A DNA stretch of 64,000 bases from Marthasterias glacialis (lineage: Eukaryota; Echinodermata; Asteroidea; Forcipulatida; Asteriidae), in NCBI GenBank assembly GCA_911728455.2, contig OU452238.1, positions 13,548,049 through 13,612,048 on the forward strand. The letters run 5' to 3'. The notes below the pieces were generated by a model. It ran no database searches and had not been told where the DNA came from. It saw only the letters and a program-made list of their open reading frames with translations. How positions within the stretch are numbered: position 1 is the stretch's first letter; every line of letters begins with the position of its first letter. A program made the translations under genes and the position numbers. Shown here in pieces: positions 34,771-46,700 of the stretch.

Positions 34771-37251
34771 GAGCAGCCCCGCTCTCTGGTGATTTCAACA
34801 AGGACGATGGCCCTGGCTTGCCGGGACAACTAGATTTTCGGATGCAGGACTATAGCAGCTACCTGCAGGTACAAGAAATTTCTCTCTAGCCCCATTATTT
34901 GTGGAGTTATTGGCTGTGGCGCTGCCGACTTCTTTTTTCGGCGTTTTTTTTTTTTTTTTTGCTGGCTTCAGTCCAGCACACACGTAGCGGCCTTGGCTAT
35001 TTTTGACGTACACAGAGCATGGCCTTTTGCTCTTGACATCTTCGGGGTGTCCTCACTCCGCGGTCCCTGGCATCCTCCCTGTTTATCCCACAACCCCAAG
35101 ACCGGCATTTTCGGAAAACCCATGAGCAGGGCTTTCTAACAGTGTCAGACTTGTCAGTTTTCCGCCAATACTTTGGGAGATAGAGCCGTTGCTAAGTCTT
35201 GTTTTCACTCTGTTACAGCTTCGTGTACAAAAGTGCCATTAGACAGGTGTTTGAAGCGCATTCGGAGCAGCCCCGCTCTCTGGTGATTTCAACAAGGACG
35301 ATGGCCCTGGCTTGCCGGGAAAACTAGATTTTCGGATGCAGGACTATAGCAGCTACCTGCAGGTACAAGAAATTTCTCTCTAGCCCCATTATTTCTGGAG
35401 TTATTGGCCGTGGCGCTGCCGACTTCTTTTTTCGGCGTTTTTTTTCTTTTTTTTTGCTGCTTCAGTCCAGCACACACGTAGCGGCCTTGGCTATTGTTGA
35501 CGTACACAGAGCATGGCCATTTGATCTTGACATCTTCGGGGTGTCCTCACTCCGCGGTCCCTGGCATCCTCCCTGTTTGTCCCACAGCCCCACGACCGGC
35601 ATTTTTGGAAAGCCCATGAGCAGGGCTTTCCAACAGTGTCACACTTGTCAGTTTTCCGCCAATACTTTGGGAGATAGAGCCGTTGCTAAGTCTTGTTTTC
35701 ACTCTGTTACAGCTTCGTGTACAAAAGTGCCATTAGACAGGTGCTTGAAGCGCATTCGGAGCAGCCCCGCTCTCTGGTGGTTTCAACAAGGAAGATGGCC
35801 CTGGCTGGCCGGGAAAACTAGATTTTCGGATGCAGGACTATGGCAGCTACCTGCAGGTACAAGAAATTTCTCTCTAGCCCCATTATTTCTGGAGTTATTG
35901 GCCGTGGCGCTGCCGACTTCTTTTTTCGGCGTTTTTTTTCTTTTTTTTTGCTGGCTTCAGTCCAGCACACACGTAGCGGCCTTGGCTATTGTTGACGTAC
36001 ACAGAGCATGGCCATTTGCTCTTGACATCTGCGGGGTGTCCTCACTCCGCGGTCCCTGGCATCCTCCCTGTTTGTCCCACAGCCCCAAGACCGGCATTTT
36101 TGGAAAGCCCATGAGCAGGGCTTTCCAACAGTGTCAGACTTGTCAGTTTTCCGCCAATACTTTGGGAGATAGAGCCGTTGCTAAGTCTTGTTTTCACTCT
36201 GTTACAGCTTCGTGTACAAAAGTGCCATTAGACAGGTGTTTGAAGCGCATTCGGAGCAGCCCCGCTCTCTGGTGGTTTCAACAAGGAAGATGGCCCTGGC
36301 TGGCCGGGAAAACTAGATTTTCGGATGCAGGACTATGGCAGCTACCTGCAGGTACAAGAAATTTCTCTTTAGCCCCATTATTTATGGAGTTATTGGCCGT
36401 GGCGCTGCCGACTTCTTTTTTCGGCGTTTTTTTTTGTTTTTTTTTTTTTGCTGGCTTCAGTCCAGCACACACGTAGCGGCCTTGGCTATTGTTGACGTAC
36501 ACAGAGCAGGGCCATTTGCTCTTGACATCTTCGGGGTGTCCTCACTCCGCGGTCCCTGGCATCCTCCCTGTTTGTCCCACAGCCCCAAGACTGGCATTTT
36601 TGGAAAGCCCATGAGCAGGGCTTTCCAACAGTGTCAGACTTGTCAGTTTTCCGCCAATACTTTGGGAGATAGAGCCGTTGCTAAGTCTTGTTTTCACTCT
36701 GTTACAGCTTTGTGTACAAAAGTGCCATTAGACAGGTGTTTGAAGCGCATTCGGAGCAGCCCCGCTCTCTGGTGGTTTCAACAAGGAAGATGGCCCTGGC
36801 TGGCCGGGAAAACTAGATTTTCGGATGCAGGACTATGGCAGCTACCTGCAGGTACAAGAAATTTCTCTCTAGCCCCATTATTTCTGGAGTTATTGGCCGT
36901 GGCGCTGCCGACTTCTTTTTTTGGCGTTTTTTTTTTTTTTTTTTTTTTCTGGCTTCAGTCCAGCACACACGTAGCGGCCTTGGCTATTGTTGACGTACAC
37001 AGAGCATGGCCATTTGCTCTTGACATCTTCGGGGTGTCCTCACTCCGCGGTCCCTGGCATCCTCCCTGTTTATCCCACAACCCCAAGACTGGCATTTTCG
37101 GAAAGCCCATGAGCAGGGCTTTCTAACAGTGTCAGACTTGTCAGTTTTCCGCCAATACTTTGGGAGATAGAGCCGTTGCTAAGTCTTGTTTTCACTCTGT
37201 TACAGCTTCGTGTACAAAAGTGCCATTAGACAGGTGTTTGAAGCGCATTCG
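34771..37251. repeat. Transition block of five individually marked units
   Basis: Units start at 34771, 35265, 35759, 36254 and 36754. Each carries private changes: 34771 has CGGGACAACTAG, TTGGCTGTGG and TATTTTTGACG; 35265 has GCTGCTTCAG (one G lost), TTTGATCTTG, CCACGACCGG and AGGTGCTTGAAG; 35759 has CATCTGCGGGG; 36254 has CTCTTTAGCC, T9-G-T12, GCAGGGCC and GCTTTGTGTAC; 36754 has TTTTTTTGGCG and AAGACTGGC. Unit 36754 matches the last (E) unit of the HOR that follows. The excess of private changes suggests less recent homogenisation than in the neighbouring blocks. Confidence 0.78.
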
Positions 37252-39732
37252 GAGCAGCCCCGCTCTCTGGTGATTTCAACAAGGACGATGGCCCTGGCTT
37301 GCCGGGAAAACTAGATTTTCGGATGCAGGACTATAGCAGCTACCTGCAGGTACAAGAAATTTCTCTCTAGCCCCATTATTTCTGGAGTTATTGGCCGTGG
37401 CGCTGCCGACTTCTTTTTTCGGCGTGTTTTTTTTTTTTTTTGCTGGCTTCAGTCCAGCACACACGTAGCGGCCTTGGCTATTGTTGACGTACACAGAGCA
37501 TGGCCTTTTGCTCTTGACATCTTCGGGGTGTCCTCACTCCGCGGTCCCTGGCATCCTCCCTGTTTATCCCACAACCCCAAGACCGGCATTTTCGGAAAGC
37601 CCATGAGCAGGGCTTTCTAACAGTGTCAGACTTGTCAGTTTTCCGCCAATACTTTGGGAGATAGAGCCGTTGCTAAGTCTTGTTTTCACTCTGTTACAGC
37701 TTCGTGTACAAAAGTGCCATTAGACAGGTGTTTGAAGCGCGTTCGGAGCAGCCCCGCTCTCTGGTGATTTCAACAAGGACGATGGCCCTGGCTTGCCGGG
37801 AAAACTAGATTTTCGGATGCAGGACTATGGCAGCTACCTGCAGGTACAAGAAATTTCTCTCTAGCCCCATTATTTGTGGAGTTATTGGCCGTGGCGCTGC
37901 CGACTTCTTTTTTCGGCGTTTTTTTTTTTTTTTTTTTTTTTGCTGGCTTCAGTCCAGCACACACGTAGCGGCCTTGGCTATTGTTGACGTACACAGAGCA
38001 TGGCCATTTGCTCTTGACATCTTCGGGTGTCTTCACTCCGCGGTCCCTGGCATCCTCCCTGTTTATCCCACAACCCCAAGACCGGCATTTTCGGAAAGCC
38101 CATGAGCAGGGCTTTCCAACAGTGTCAGACTTGTCAGTTTTCCGCCAATACTTTGGGAGATAGAGCCGTTGCTAAGTCTTGTTTTCACTCTGTTACAGCT
38201 TCGTGTACAAAAGTGCCATTAGACAGGTGTTTGAAGCGCATTCGGAGCAGCCCCGCTCTCTGGTGATTTCAACAAGGACGATGGCCCTGGCTTGCCGGGA
38301 AAACTAGATTTTCGGATGCAGGACTATAGCAGCTACCTGCAGGTACAAGAAATTTCTCTCTAGCCCCATTATTTGTGGAGTTATTGGCCGTGGCGCTGCC
38401 GACTTCTTTTTTCGGCGTTTTTTTTCTTTTTTTTTTGCTGGCTTCAGTCCAGCACACACGTAGCGGCCTTGGCTATTGTTGACGTACACAGAGCATGGCC
38501 TTTTGCTCTTGACATCTTCGGAGTGTCCTCACTCCGCGGTCCCTGGCATCCTCCCTGTTTATCCCACAACCCCAAGACCGGCATTTTCGGAAAGCCCATG
38601 AGCAGGGCTTTCTAACAGTGTCAGACTTGTCAGTTTTCCGCCAATACTTTGGGAGATAGAGCCGTTGCTCAGTCTTGTTTTCACTCTGTTACAGCTTCGT
38701 GTACAAAAGTGCCATTAGACAGGTGTTTGAAGCGCATTCGGAGCAGCCCCGCTCTCTGGTGATTTCAACAAGGACGATGGCCCTGGCTTGCCGGGACAAC
38801 TAGATTTTCGGATGCAGGACTATAGCAGCTACCTGCAGGTACGAGAAATTTCTCTCTAGCCCCATTATTTGTGGAGTTATTGGCCGTGGCGCTGCCGACT
38901 TCTTTTTTCGGCGTTTTTTTTCTTTTTTTTTGCTGGCTTCAGTCCAGCACACACGTAGCGGCCTTGGCTATTGTTGACGTACACAGAGCATGGCCATTTG
39001 CTCTTGACATCTTCGGGTGTCCTCACTCCGCGGTCCCTGGCATCCTCCCTGTTTATTCCACAACCCCAAGACCGGCATTTTCGGAAAGCCCATGAGCAGG
39101 GCTTTCCAACAGTGTCAGACTTGTCAGTTTTCCGCCAATACTTTGGGAGATAGAGCCGTTGCTAAGTCTTGTTTTCACTCTGTTACAGCTTCGTGTACAA
39201 AAGTGCCATTAGACAGGTGTTTGAAGCGCATTCGGAGCAGCCCCGCTCTCTGGTGGTTTCAACAAGGAAGATGGCCCTGGCTGGCCGGGAAAACTAGATT
39301 TTCGGATGCAGGACTATGGCAGCTACCTGCAGGTACAAGAAATTTCTCTCTAGCCCCATTATTTCTGGAGTTATTGGCCGTGGCGCTGCCGACTTCTTTT
39401 TTTGGCGTTTTTTTTTTTTTTTTTTTTTGCTGGCTTCAGTCCAGCACACACGTAGCGGCCTTGGCTATTGTTGACGTACACAGAGCATGGCCATTTGCTC
39501 TTGACATCTTCGGGGTGTCCTCACTCCGCGGTCCCTGGCATCCTCCCTGTTTATCCCACAACCCCAAGACTGGCATTTTCGGAAAGCCCATGAGCAGGGC
39601 TTTCTAACAGTGTCAGACTTGTCAGTTTTCCGCCAATACTTTGGGAGATAGAGCCGTTGCTAAGTCTTGTTTTCACTCTGTTACAGCTTCGTGTACAAAA
39701 GTGCCATTAGACAGGTGTTTGAAGCGCATTCG
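37252..39732. repeat. Five-unit higher-order repeat A-B-C-D-E, copy 1
   Basis: A (37252, 494 bp) has CGGCGTGTTTT and ends in GCGCGTTCGG. B (37746, 499 bp) has a pure T tract and TTCGGGTGTCTTC with one G lost. C (38245, 496 bp) has T8-C-T10, GGCCTTTTGC, TTCGGAGTG and GCTCAGTC. D (38741, 494 bp) has CGGGACAACTAG, GGTACGAGAA, TTCGGGTGTCC and TTTATTCC. E (39235, 498 bp) has TTTTTTTGGCG and AAGACTGGC. The same series recurs at 39733 and 41721. Confidence 0.88.
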
Positions 39733-41720
39733 GAGCAGCCCCGCTCTCTGGTGATTTCAACAAGGACGATGGCCCTGGCTTGCCGGGAAAACTAGATTTT
39801 CGGATGCAGGACTATAGCAGCTACCTGCAGGTACAAGAAATTTCTCTCTAGCCCCATTATTTCTGGAGTTATTGGCCGTGGCGCTGCCGACTTCTTTTTT
39901 CGGCGTGTTTTTTTTTTTTTTTGCTGGCTTCAGTCCAGCACACACGTAGCGGCCTTGGCTATTGTTGACGTACACAGAGCATGGCCTTTTGCTCTTGACA
40001 TCTTCGGGGTGTCCTCACTCCGCGGTCCCTGGCATCCTCCCTGTTTATCCCACAACCCCAAGACCGGCATTTTCGGAAAGCCCATGAGCAGGGCTTTCTA
40101 ACAGTGTCAGACTTGTCAGTTTTCCGCCAATACTTTGGGAGATAGAGCCGTTGCTAAGTCTTGTTTTCACTCTGTTACAGCTTCGTGTACAAAAGTGCCA
40201 TTAGACAGGTGTTTGAAGCGCGTTCGGAGCAGCCCCGCTCTCTGGTGATTTCAACAAGGACGATGGCCCTGGCTTGCCGGGAAAACTAGATTTTCGGATG
40301 CAGGACTATGGCAGCTACCTGCAGGTACAAGAAATTTCTCTCTAGCCCCATTATTTGTGGAGTTATTGGCCGTGGCGCTGCCGACTTCTTTTTTCGGCGT
40401 TTTTTTTTTTTTTTTTTTTTTTTGCTGGCTTCAGTCCAGCACACACGTAGCGGCCTTGGCTATTGTTGACGTACACAGAGCATGGCCATTTGCTCTTGAC
40501 ATCTTCGGGTGTCTTCACTCCGCGGTCCCTGGCATCCTCCCTGTTTATCCCACAACCCCAAGACCGGCATTTTCGGAAAGCCCATGAGCAGGGCTTTCCA
40601 ACAGTGTCAGACTTGTCAGTTTTCCGCCAATACTTTGGGAGATAGAGCCGTTGCTAAGTCTTGTTTTCACTCTGTTACAGCTTCGTGTACAAAAGTGCCA
40701 TTAGACAGGTGTTTGAAGCGCATTCGGAGCAGCCCCGCTCTCTGGTGATTTCAACAAGGACGATGGCCCTGGCTTGCCGGGAAAACTAGATTTTCGGATG
40801 CAGGACTATAGCAGCTACCTGCAGGTACAAGAAATTTCTCTCTAGCCCCATTATTTGTGGAGTTATTGGCCGTGGCGCTGCCGACTTCTTTTTTCGGCGT
40901 TTTTTTTCTTTTTTTTTTGCTGGCTTCAGTCCAGCACACACGTAGCGGCCTTGGCTATTGTTGACGTACACAGAGCATGGCCTTTTGCTCTTGACATCTT
41001 CGGAGTGTCCTCACTCCGCGGTCCCTGGCATCCTCCCTGTTTATCCCACAACCCCAAGACCGGCATTTTCGGAAAGCCCATGAGCAGGGCTTTCCAACAG
41101 TGTCAGACTTGTCAGTTTTCCGCCAATACTTTGGGAGATAGAGCCGTTGCTAAGTCTTGTTTTCACTCTGTTACAGCTTCGTGTACAAAAGTGCCATTAG
41201 ACAGGTGTTTGAAGCGCATTCGGAGCAGCCCCGCTCTCTGGTGGTTTCAACAAGGAAGATGGCCCTGGCTGGCCGGGAAAACTAGATTTTCGGATGCAGG
41301 ACTATGGCAGCTACCTGCAGGTACAAGAAATTTCTCTCTAGCCCCATTATTTCTGGAGTTATTGGCCGTGGCGCTGCCGACTTCTTTTTTTGGCGTTTTT
41401 TTTTTTTTTTTTTTTTGCTGGCTTCAGTCCAGCACACACGTAGCGGCCTTGGCTATTGTTGACGTACACAGAGCATGGCCATTTGCTCTTGACATCTTCG
41501 GGGTGTCCTCACTCCGCGGTCCCTGGCATCCTCCCTGTTTATCCCACAACCCCAAGACTGGCATTTTCGGAAAGCCCATGAGCAGGGCTTTCTAACAGTG
41601 TCAGACTTGTCAGTTTTCCGCCAATACTTTGGGAGATAGAGCCGTTGCTAAGTCTTGTTTTCACTCTGTTACAGCTTCGTGTACAAAAGTGCCATTAGAC
41701 AGGTGTTTGAAGCGCATTCG
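39733..41720. repeat. Higher-order repeat copy 2, four units (A-B-C/D hybrid-E)
   Basis: Units at 39733 (A), 40227 (B), 40727 (C/D hybrid) and 41223 (E). The third unit begins as C (T8-C-T10, GGCCTTTTGC, TTCGGAGTG, TTTATCCC) but ends as D (TTTCCAACAG, GCTAAGTC). One unit length has therefore been lost by exchange between C and D. The switch lies between 41046 and 41094, across the long hairpin of the unit. Confidence 0.9.
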
Positions 41721-43704
41721 GAGCAGCCCCGCTCTCTGGTGATTTCAACAAGGACGATGGCCCTGGCTTGCCGGGAAAACTAGATTTTCGGATGCAGGAC
41801 TATAGCAGCTACCTGCAGGTACAAGAAATTTCTCTCTAGCCCCATTATTTCTGGAGTTATTGGCCGTGGCGCTGCCGACTTCTTTTTTCGGCGTGTTTTT
41901 TTTTTTTTTTGCTGGCTTCAGTCCAGCACACACGTAGCGGCCTTGGCTATTGTTGACGTACACAGAGCATGGCCTTTTGCTCTTGACATCTTCGGGGTGT
42001 CCTCACTCCGCGGTCCCTGGCATCCTCCCTGTTTATCCCACAACCCCAAGACCGGCATTTTCGGAAAGCCCATGAGCAGGGCTTTCTAACAGTGTCAGAC
42101 TTGTCAGTTTTCCGCCAATACTTTGGGAGATAGAGCCGTTGCTAAGTCTTGTTTTCACTCTGTTACAGCTTCGTGTACAAAAGTGCCATTAGACAGGTGT
42201 TTGAAGCGCGTTCGGAGCAGCCCCGCTCTCTGGTGATTTCAACAAGGACGATGGCCCTGGCTTGCCGGGAAAACTAGATTTTCGGATGCAGGACTATGGC
42301 AGCTACCTGCAGGTACAAGAAATTTCTCTCTAGCCCCATTATTTGTGGAGTTATTGGCCGTGGCGCTGCCGACTTCTTTTTTCGGCGTTTTTTTTTTTTT
42401 TTTTTTTTTTTGCTGGCTTCAGTCCAGCACACACGTAGCGGCCTTGGCTATTGTTGACGTACACAGAGCATGGCCATTTGCTCTTGACATCTTCGGGTGT
42501 CTTCACTCCGCGGTCCCTGGCATCCTCCCTGTTTATCCCACAACCCCAAGACCGGCATTTTCGGAAAGCCCATGAGCAGGGCTTTCCAACAGTGTCAGAC
42601 TTGTCAGTTTTCCGCCAATACTTTGGGAGATAGAGCCGTTGCTAAGTCTTGTTTTCACTCTGTTACAGCTTCGTGTACAAAAGTGCCATTAGACAGGTGT
42701 TTGAAGCGCATTCGGAGCAGCCCCGCTCTCTGGTGATTTCAACAAGGACGATGGCCCTGGCTTGCCGGGAAAACTAGATTTTCGGATGCAGGACTATAGC
42801 AGCTACCTGCAGGTACAAGAAATTTCTCTCTAGCCCCATTATTTGTGGAGTTATTGGCCGTGGCGCTGCCGACTTCTTTTTTCGGCGTTTTTTTTCTTTT
42901 TTTTTTGCTGGCTTCAGTCCAGCACACACGTAGCGGCCTTGGCTATTGTTGACGTACACAGAGCATGGCCTTTTGCTCTTGACATCTTCGGAGTGTCCTC
43001 ACTCCGCGGTCCCTGGCATCCTCCCTGTTTATCCCACAACCCCAAGACCGGCATTTTCGGAAAGCCCATGAGCAGGGCTTTCTAACAGTGTCAGACTTGT
43101 CAGTTTTCCGCCAATACTTTGGGAGATAGAGCCGTTGCTCAGTCTTGTTTTCACTCTGTTACAGCTTCGTGTACAAAAGTGCCATTAGACAGGTGTTTGA
43201 AGCGCATTCGGAGCAGCCCCGCTCTCTGGTGATTTCAACAAGGACGATGGCCCTGGCTTGCCGGGACAACTAGATTTTCGGATGCAGGACTATAGCAGCT
43301 ACCTGCAGGTACGAGAAATTTCTCTCTAGCCCCATTATTTGTGGAGTTATTGGCCGTGGCGCTGCCGACTTCTTTTTTCGGCGTTTTTTTTCTTTTTTTT
43401 TGCTGGCTTCAGTCCAGCACACACGTAGCGGCCTTGGCTATTGTTGACGTACACAGAGCATGGCCATTTGCTCTTGACATCTTCGGGTGTCCTCACTCCG
43501 CGGTCCCTGGCATCCTCCCTGTTTATTCCACAACCCCAAGACCGGCATTTTCGGAAAGCCCATGAGCAGGGCTTTCCAACAGTGTCAGACTTGTCAGTTT
43601 TCCGCCAAGACTTTGGGAGATAGAGCCGTTGCTAAGTCTTGTTTTCACTCTGTTACAGCTTCGTGTACAAAAGTGCCATTAGACAGGTGTTTGAAGCGCA
43701 TTCG
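41721..43704. repeat. Higher-order repeat copy 3, four units (A-B-C-D, E absent)
   Basis: Units at 41721 (A), 42215 (B), 42715 (C) and 43211 (D) match copy 1 in order, length (494, 500, 496, 494) and private alleles (CGGCGTGTTTT, GCGCGTTCGG, GCTCAGTC, CGGGACAACTAG, GGTACGAGAA). D differs from copy 1 by GCCAAGACTTTGG, an allele shared with the next unit at 43705. The E unit is missing and the array changes directly into the type III trimer. Confidence 0.87.
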
Positions 43705-46700
43705 GAGCAGCCCCGCTCTCTGGTGATTTCAACAAGGACGATGGCCCTGGCTTGCCGGGAAAACTAGATTTTCGGATGCAGGACTATAGCAGCTACCTGC
43801 AGGTACAAGAAATTTCTCTCTAGCCCCATTATTTGTGGAGTTATTGGCCGTGGCGCTGCCGACTTCTTTTTTCGGCGTTTTTTTTCTTTTTTTTTGCTGG
43901 CTTCAGTCCAGCACACACGTAGCGGCCTTGGCTATTGTTGACGTACACAGAGCATGGCCATTTGCTCTTGACATCTTCGGGTGTCCTCACTCCGCGGTCC
44001 CTGGCATCCTCCCTGTTTATTCCACAACCCCAAGACCGGCATTTTCGGAAAGCCCATGAGCAGGGCTTTCCAACAGTGTCAGACTTGTCAGTTTTCCGCC
44101 AAGACTTTGGGAGATAGAGCCGTTGCTAAGTCTTGTTTTCACTCTGTTACAGCCTCGTGTACAAAAGTGCCATTAGACAGGTGTTTGAAGCGCATTCGGA
44201 GCAGCCCCGCACTCTGGTGGTTTCAAGGCGGAAGATGGTCCTGGCTGGCCGGGAAAACTAGATTTTCGGATGCAGGACTATGGCAGCTACCTGCAGGTAC
44301 AAGAAATTTCTCTCTAGCCCCATTATTTCTGGAGTTATTGGCCGTGGCGCTGCCGACTTCTTTTTTCGGCGTTTTTTTGTTTTGTTTTTTTGTTTTGTTT
44401 TTGCTGGCTTCAGTCCAGCACACACGTAGCGGCCTTGGCTATTGTTGACGTACACAGAGCATGGCCATTTGCTCTTGACATCTTCGGGGTGTCTTCACTC
44501 CGCGGTCCCTGGCATCCTCCCTGTTTATCCCACAACCCCAGGACCGGCATTTTCCGAAAGCCCATGAGCAGGGCTTTCTAACAGTGTCAGACTTGTCAGT
44601 TTTCCGCCAATACTTTGGGAGTTAGAGCCGTTGCTAAGTCTTGTTTTCACTCTGTTACAGCTTCGTGTACAAAAGTGCCATTAGACAGGTGTTTGAAGCG
44701 CATTCGGAGCAGCCCCGCTCTCTGGTGATTTCAACAAGGACGATCGCCCTGGCTTGCCGGGAAAACTAGATTTTCGGATGCAGGACTATAGCAGCTACCT
44801 GCAGGTACAAGAAATTTCTCTCCAGCCCCATTATTTGTGGAGTTATTGGCCGTGGCGCTGCCGACTTCTTTTTTCGGCGTTTTTTTTCTTTTTTTTTTGC
44901 TGGCTTCAGTCCAGCACACACGTAGCGGCCTTGGCTATTGTTGACGTACACAGAGCATGGCCTTTTGCTCTTGACATCTTCGGGGTGTCCTCACTCCGCG
45001 GTCCCTGGCATCCTCCCTGTTTATCCCACAACCCCAAGACCGGCATTTTCGGAAAGCCCATGAGCAGGGCTTTCTAACAGTGTCAGACTTGTCAGTTTTC
45101 CGCCAATACTTTGGGAGATAGAGCCGTTGCTCAGTCTTGTTTTCACTCTGTTACAGCTTCGTGTACAAAAGTGCCATTAGACAGGTGTTTGAAGCGCATT
45201 CGGAGCAGCCCCGCTCTCTGGTGATTTCAACAAGGACGATGGCCCTGGCTTGCCGGGAAAACTAGATTTTCGGATGCAGGACTATAGCAGCTACCTGCAG
45301 GTACAAGAAATTTCTCTCTAGCCCCATTATTTCTGGAGTTATTGGCCGTGGCGCTGCCGACTTCTTTTTTCGGCGTTTTTTTTCTTTTTTTTTTGCTGGC
45401 TTCAGTCCAGCACACACGTAGCGGCCTTGGCTATTGTTGACGTACACAGAGCATGGCCATTTGCTCTTGACATCTTCGGGTGTCCTCACTCCGCGGTCCC
45501 TGGCATCCTCCCTGTTTATTCCACAACCCCAAGACCGGCATTTTCGGAAAGCCCATGAGCAGGGCTTTCCAACAGTGTCAGACTTGTCAGTTTTCCGCCA
45601 AGACTTTGGGAGATAGAGCCGTTGCTAAGTCTTGTTTTCACTCTGTTACAGCCTCGTGTACAAAAGTGCCATTAGACAGGTGTTTGAAGCGCATTCGGAG
45701 CAGCCCCGCACTCTGGTGGTTTCAAGGCGGAAGATGGTCCTGGCTGGCCGGGAAAACTAGATTTTCGGATGCAGGACTATGGCAGCTACCTGCAGGTACA
45801 AGAAATTTCTCTCTAGCCCCATTATTTCTGGAGTTATTGGCCGTGGCGCTGCCGACTTCTTTTTTCGGCGTTTTTTTGTTTTGTTTTTTTGTTTTGTTTT
45901 TGCTGCCTTCAGTCCAGCACACACGTAGCGGCCTTGGCTATTGTTGACGTACACAGAGCATGGCCATTTGCTCTTGACATCTTCGGGGTGTCTTCACTCC
46001 GCGGTCCCTGGCATCCTCCCTGTTTATCCCACAACCCCAGGACCGGCATTTTCGGAAAGCCCATGAGCAGGGCTTTCTAACAGTGTCAGACTTGTCAGTT
46101 TTCCGCCAATACTTTGGGAGATAGAGCCGTTGCTAAGTCTTGTTTTCACTCTGTTACAGCTTCGTGTACAAAAGTGCCATTAGACAGGTGTTTGAAGCGC
46201 ATTCGGAGCAGCCCCGCTCTCTGGTGATTTCAACAAGGACGATGGCCCTGGCTTGCCGGGAAAACTAGATTTTCGGATGCAGGACTATAGCAGCTACCTG
46301 CAGGTACAAGAAATTTCTCTCTAGCCCCATTATTTGTGGAGTTATTGGCCGTGGCGCTGCCGACTTCTTTTTTCGGCGTTTTTTTTCTCTTTTTTTTGCT
46401 GGCTTCAGTCCAGCACACACGTAGCGGCCTTGGCTATTGTTGACGTACACAGAGCATGGCCTTTTGCTCTTGACATCTTCGGGGTGTCCTCACTCCGCGG
46501 TCCCTGGCATCCTCCCTGTTTATCCCACAACCCCAAGACCGGCATTTTCGGAAAGCCCATGAGCAGGGCTTTCCAACAGTGTCAGACTTGTCAGTTTTCC
46601 GCCAATACTTTGGGAGATAGAGCCGTTGCTAAGTCTTGTTTTCACTCTGTTACAGCTTCGTGTACAAAAGTGCCATTAGACAGGTGTTTGAAGCGCATTC

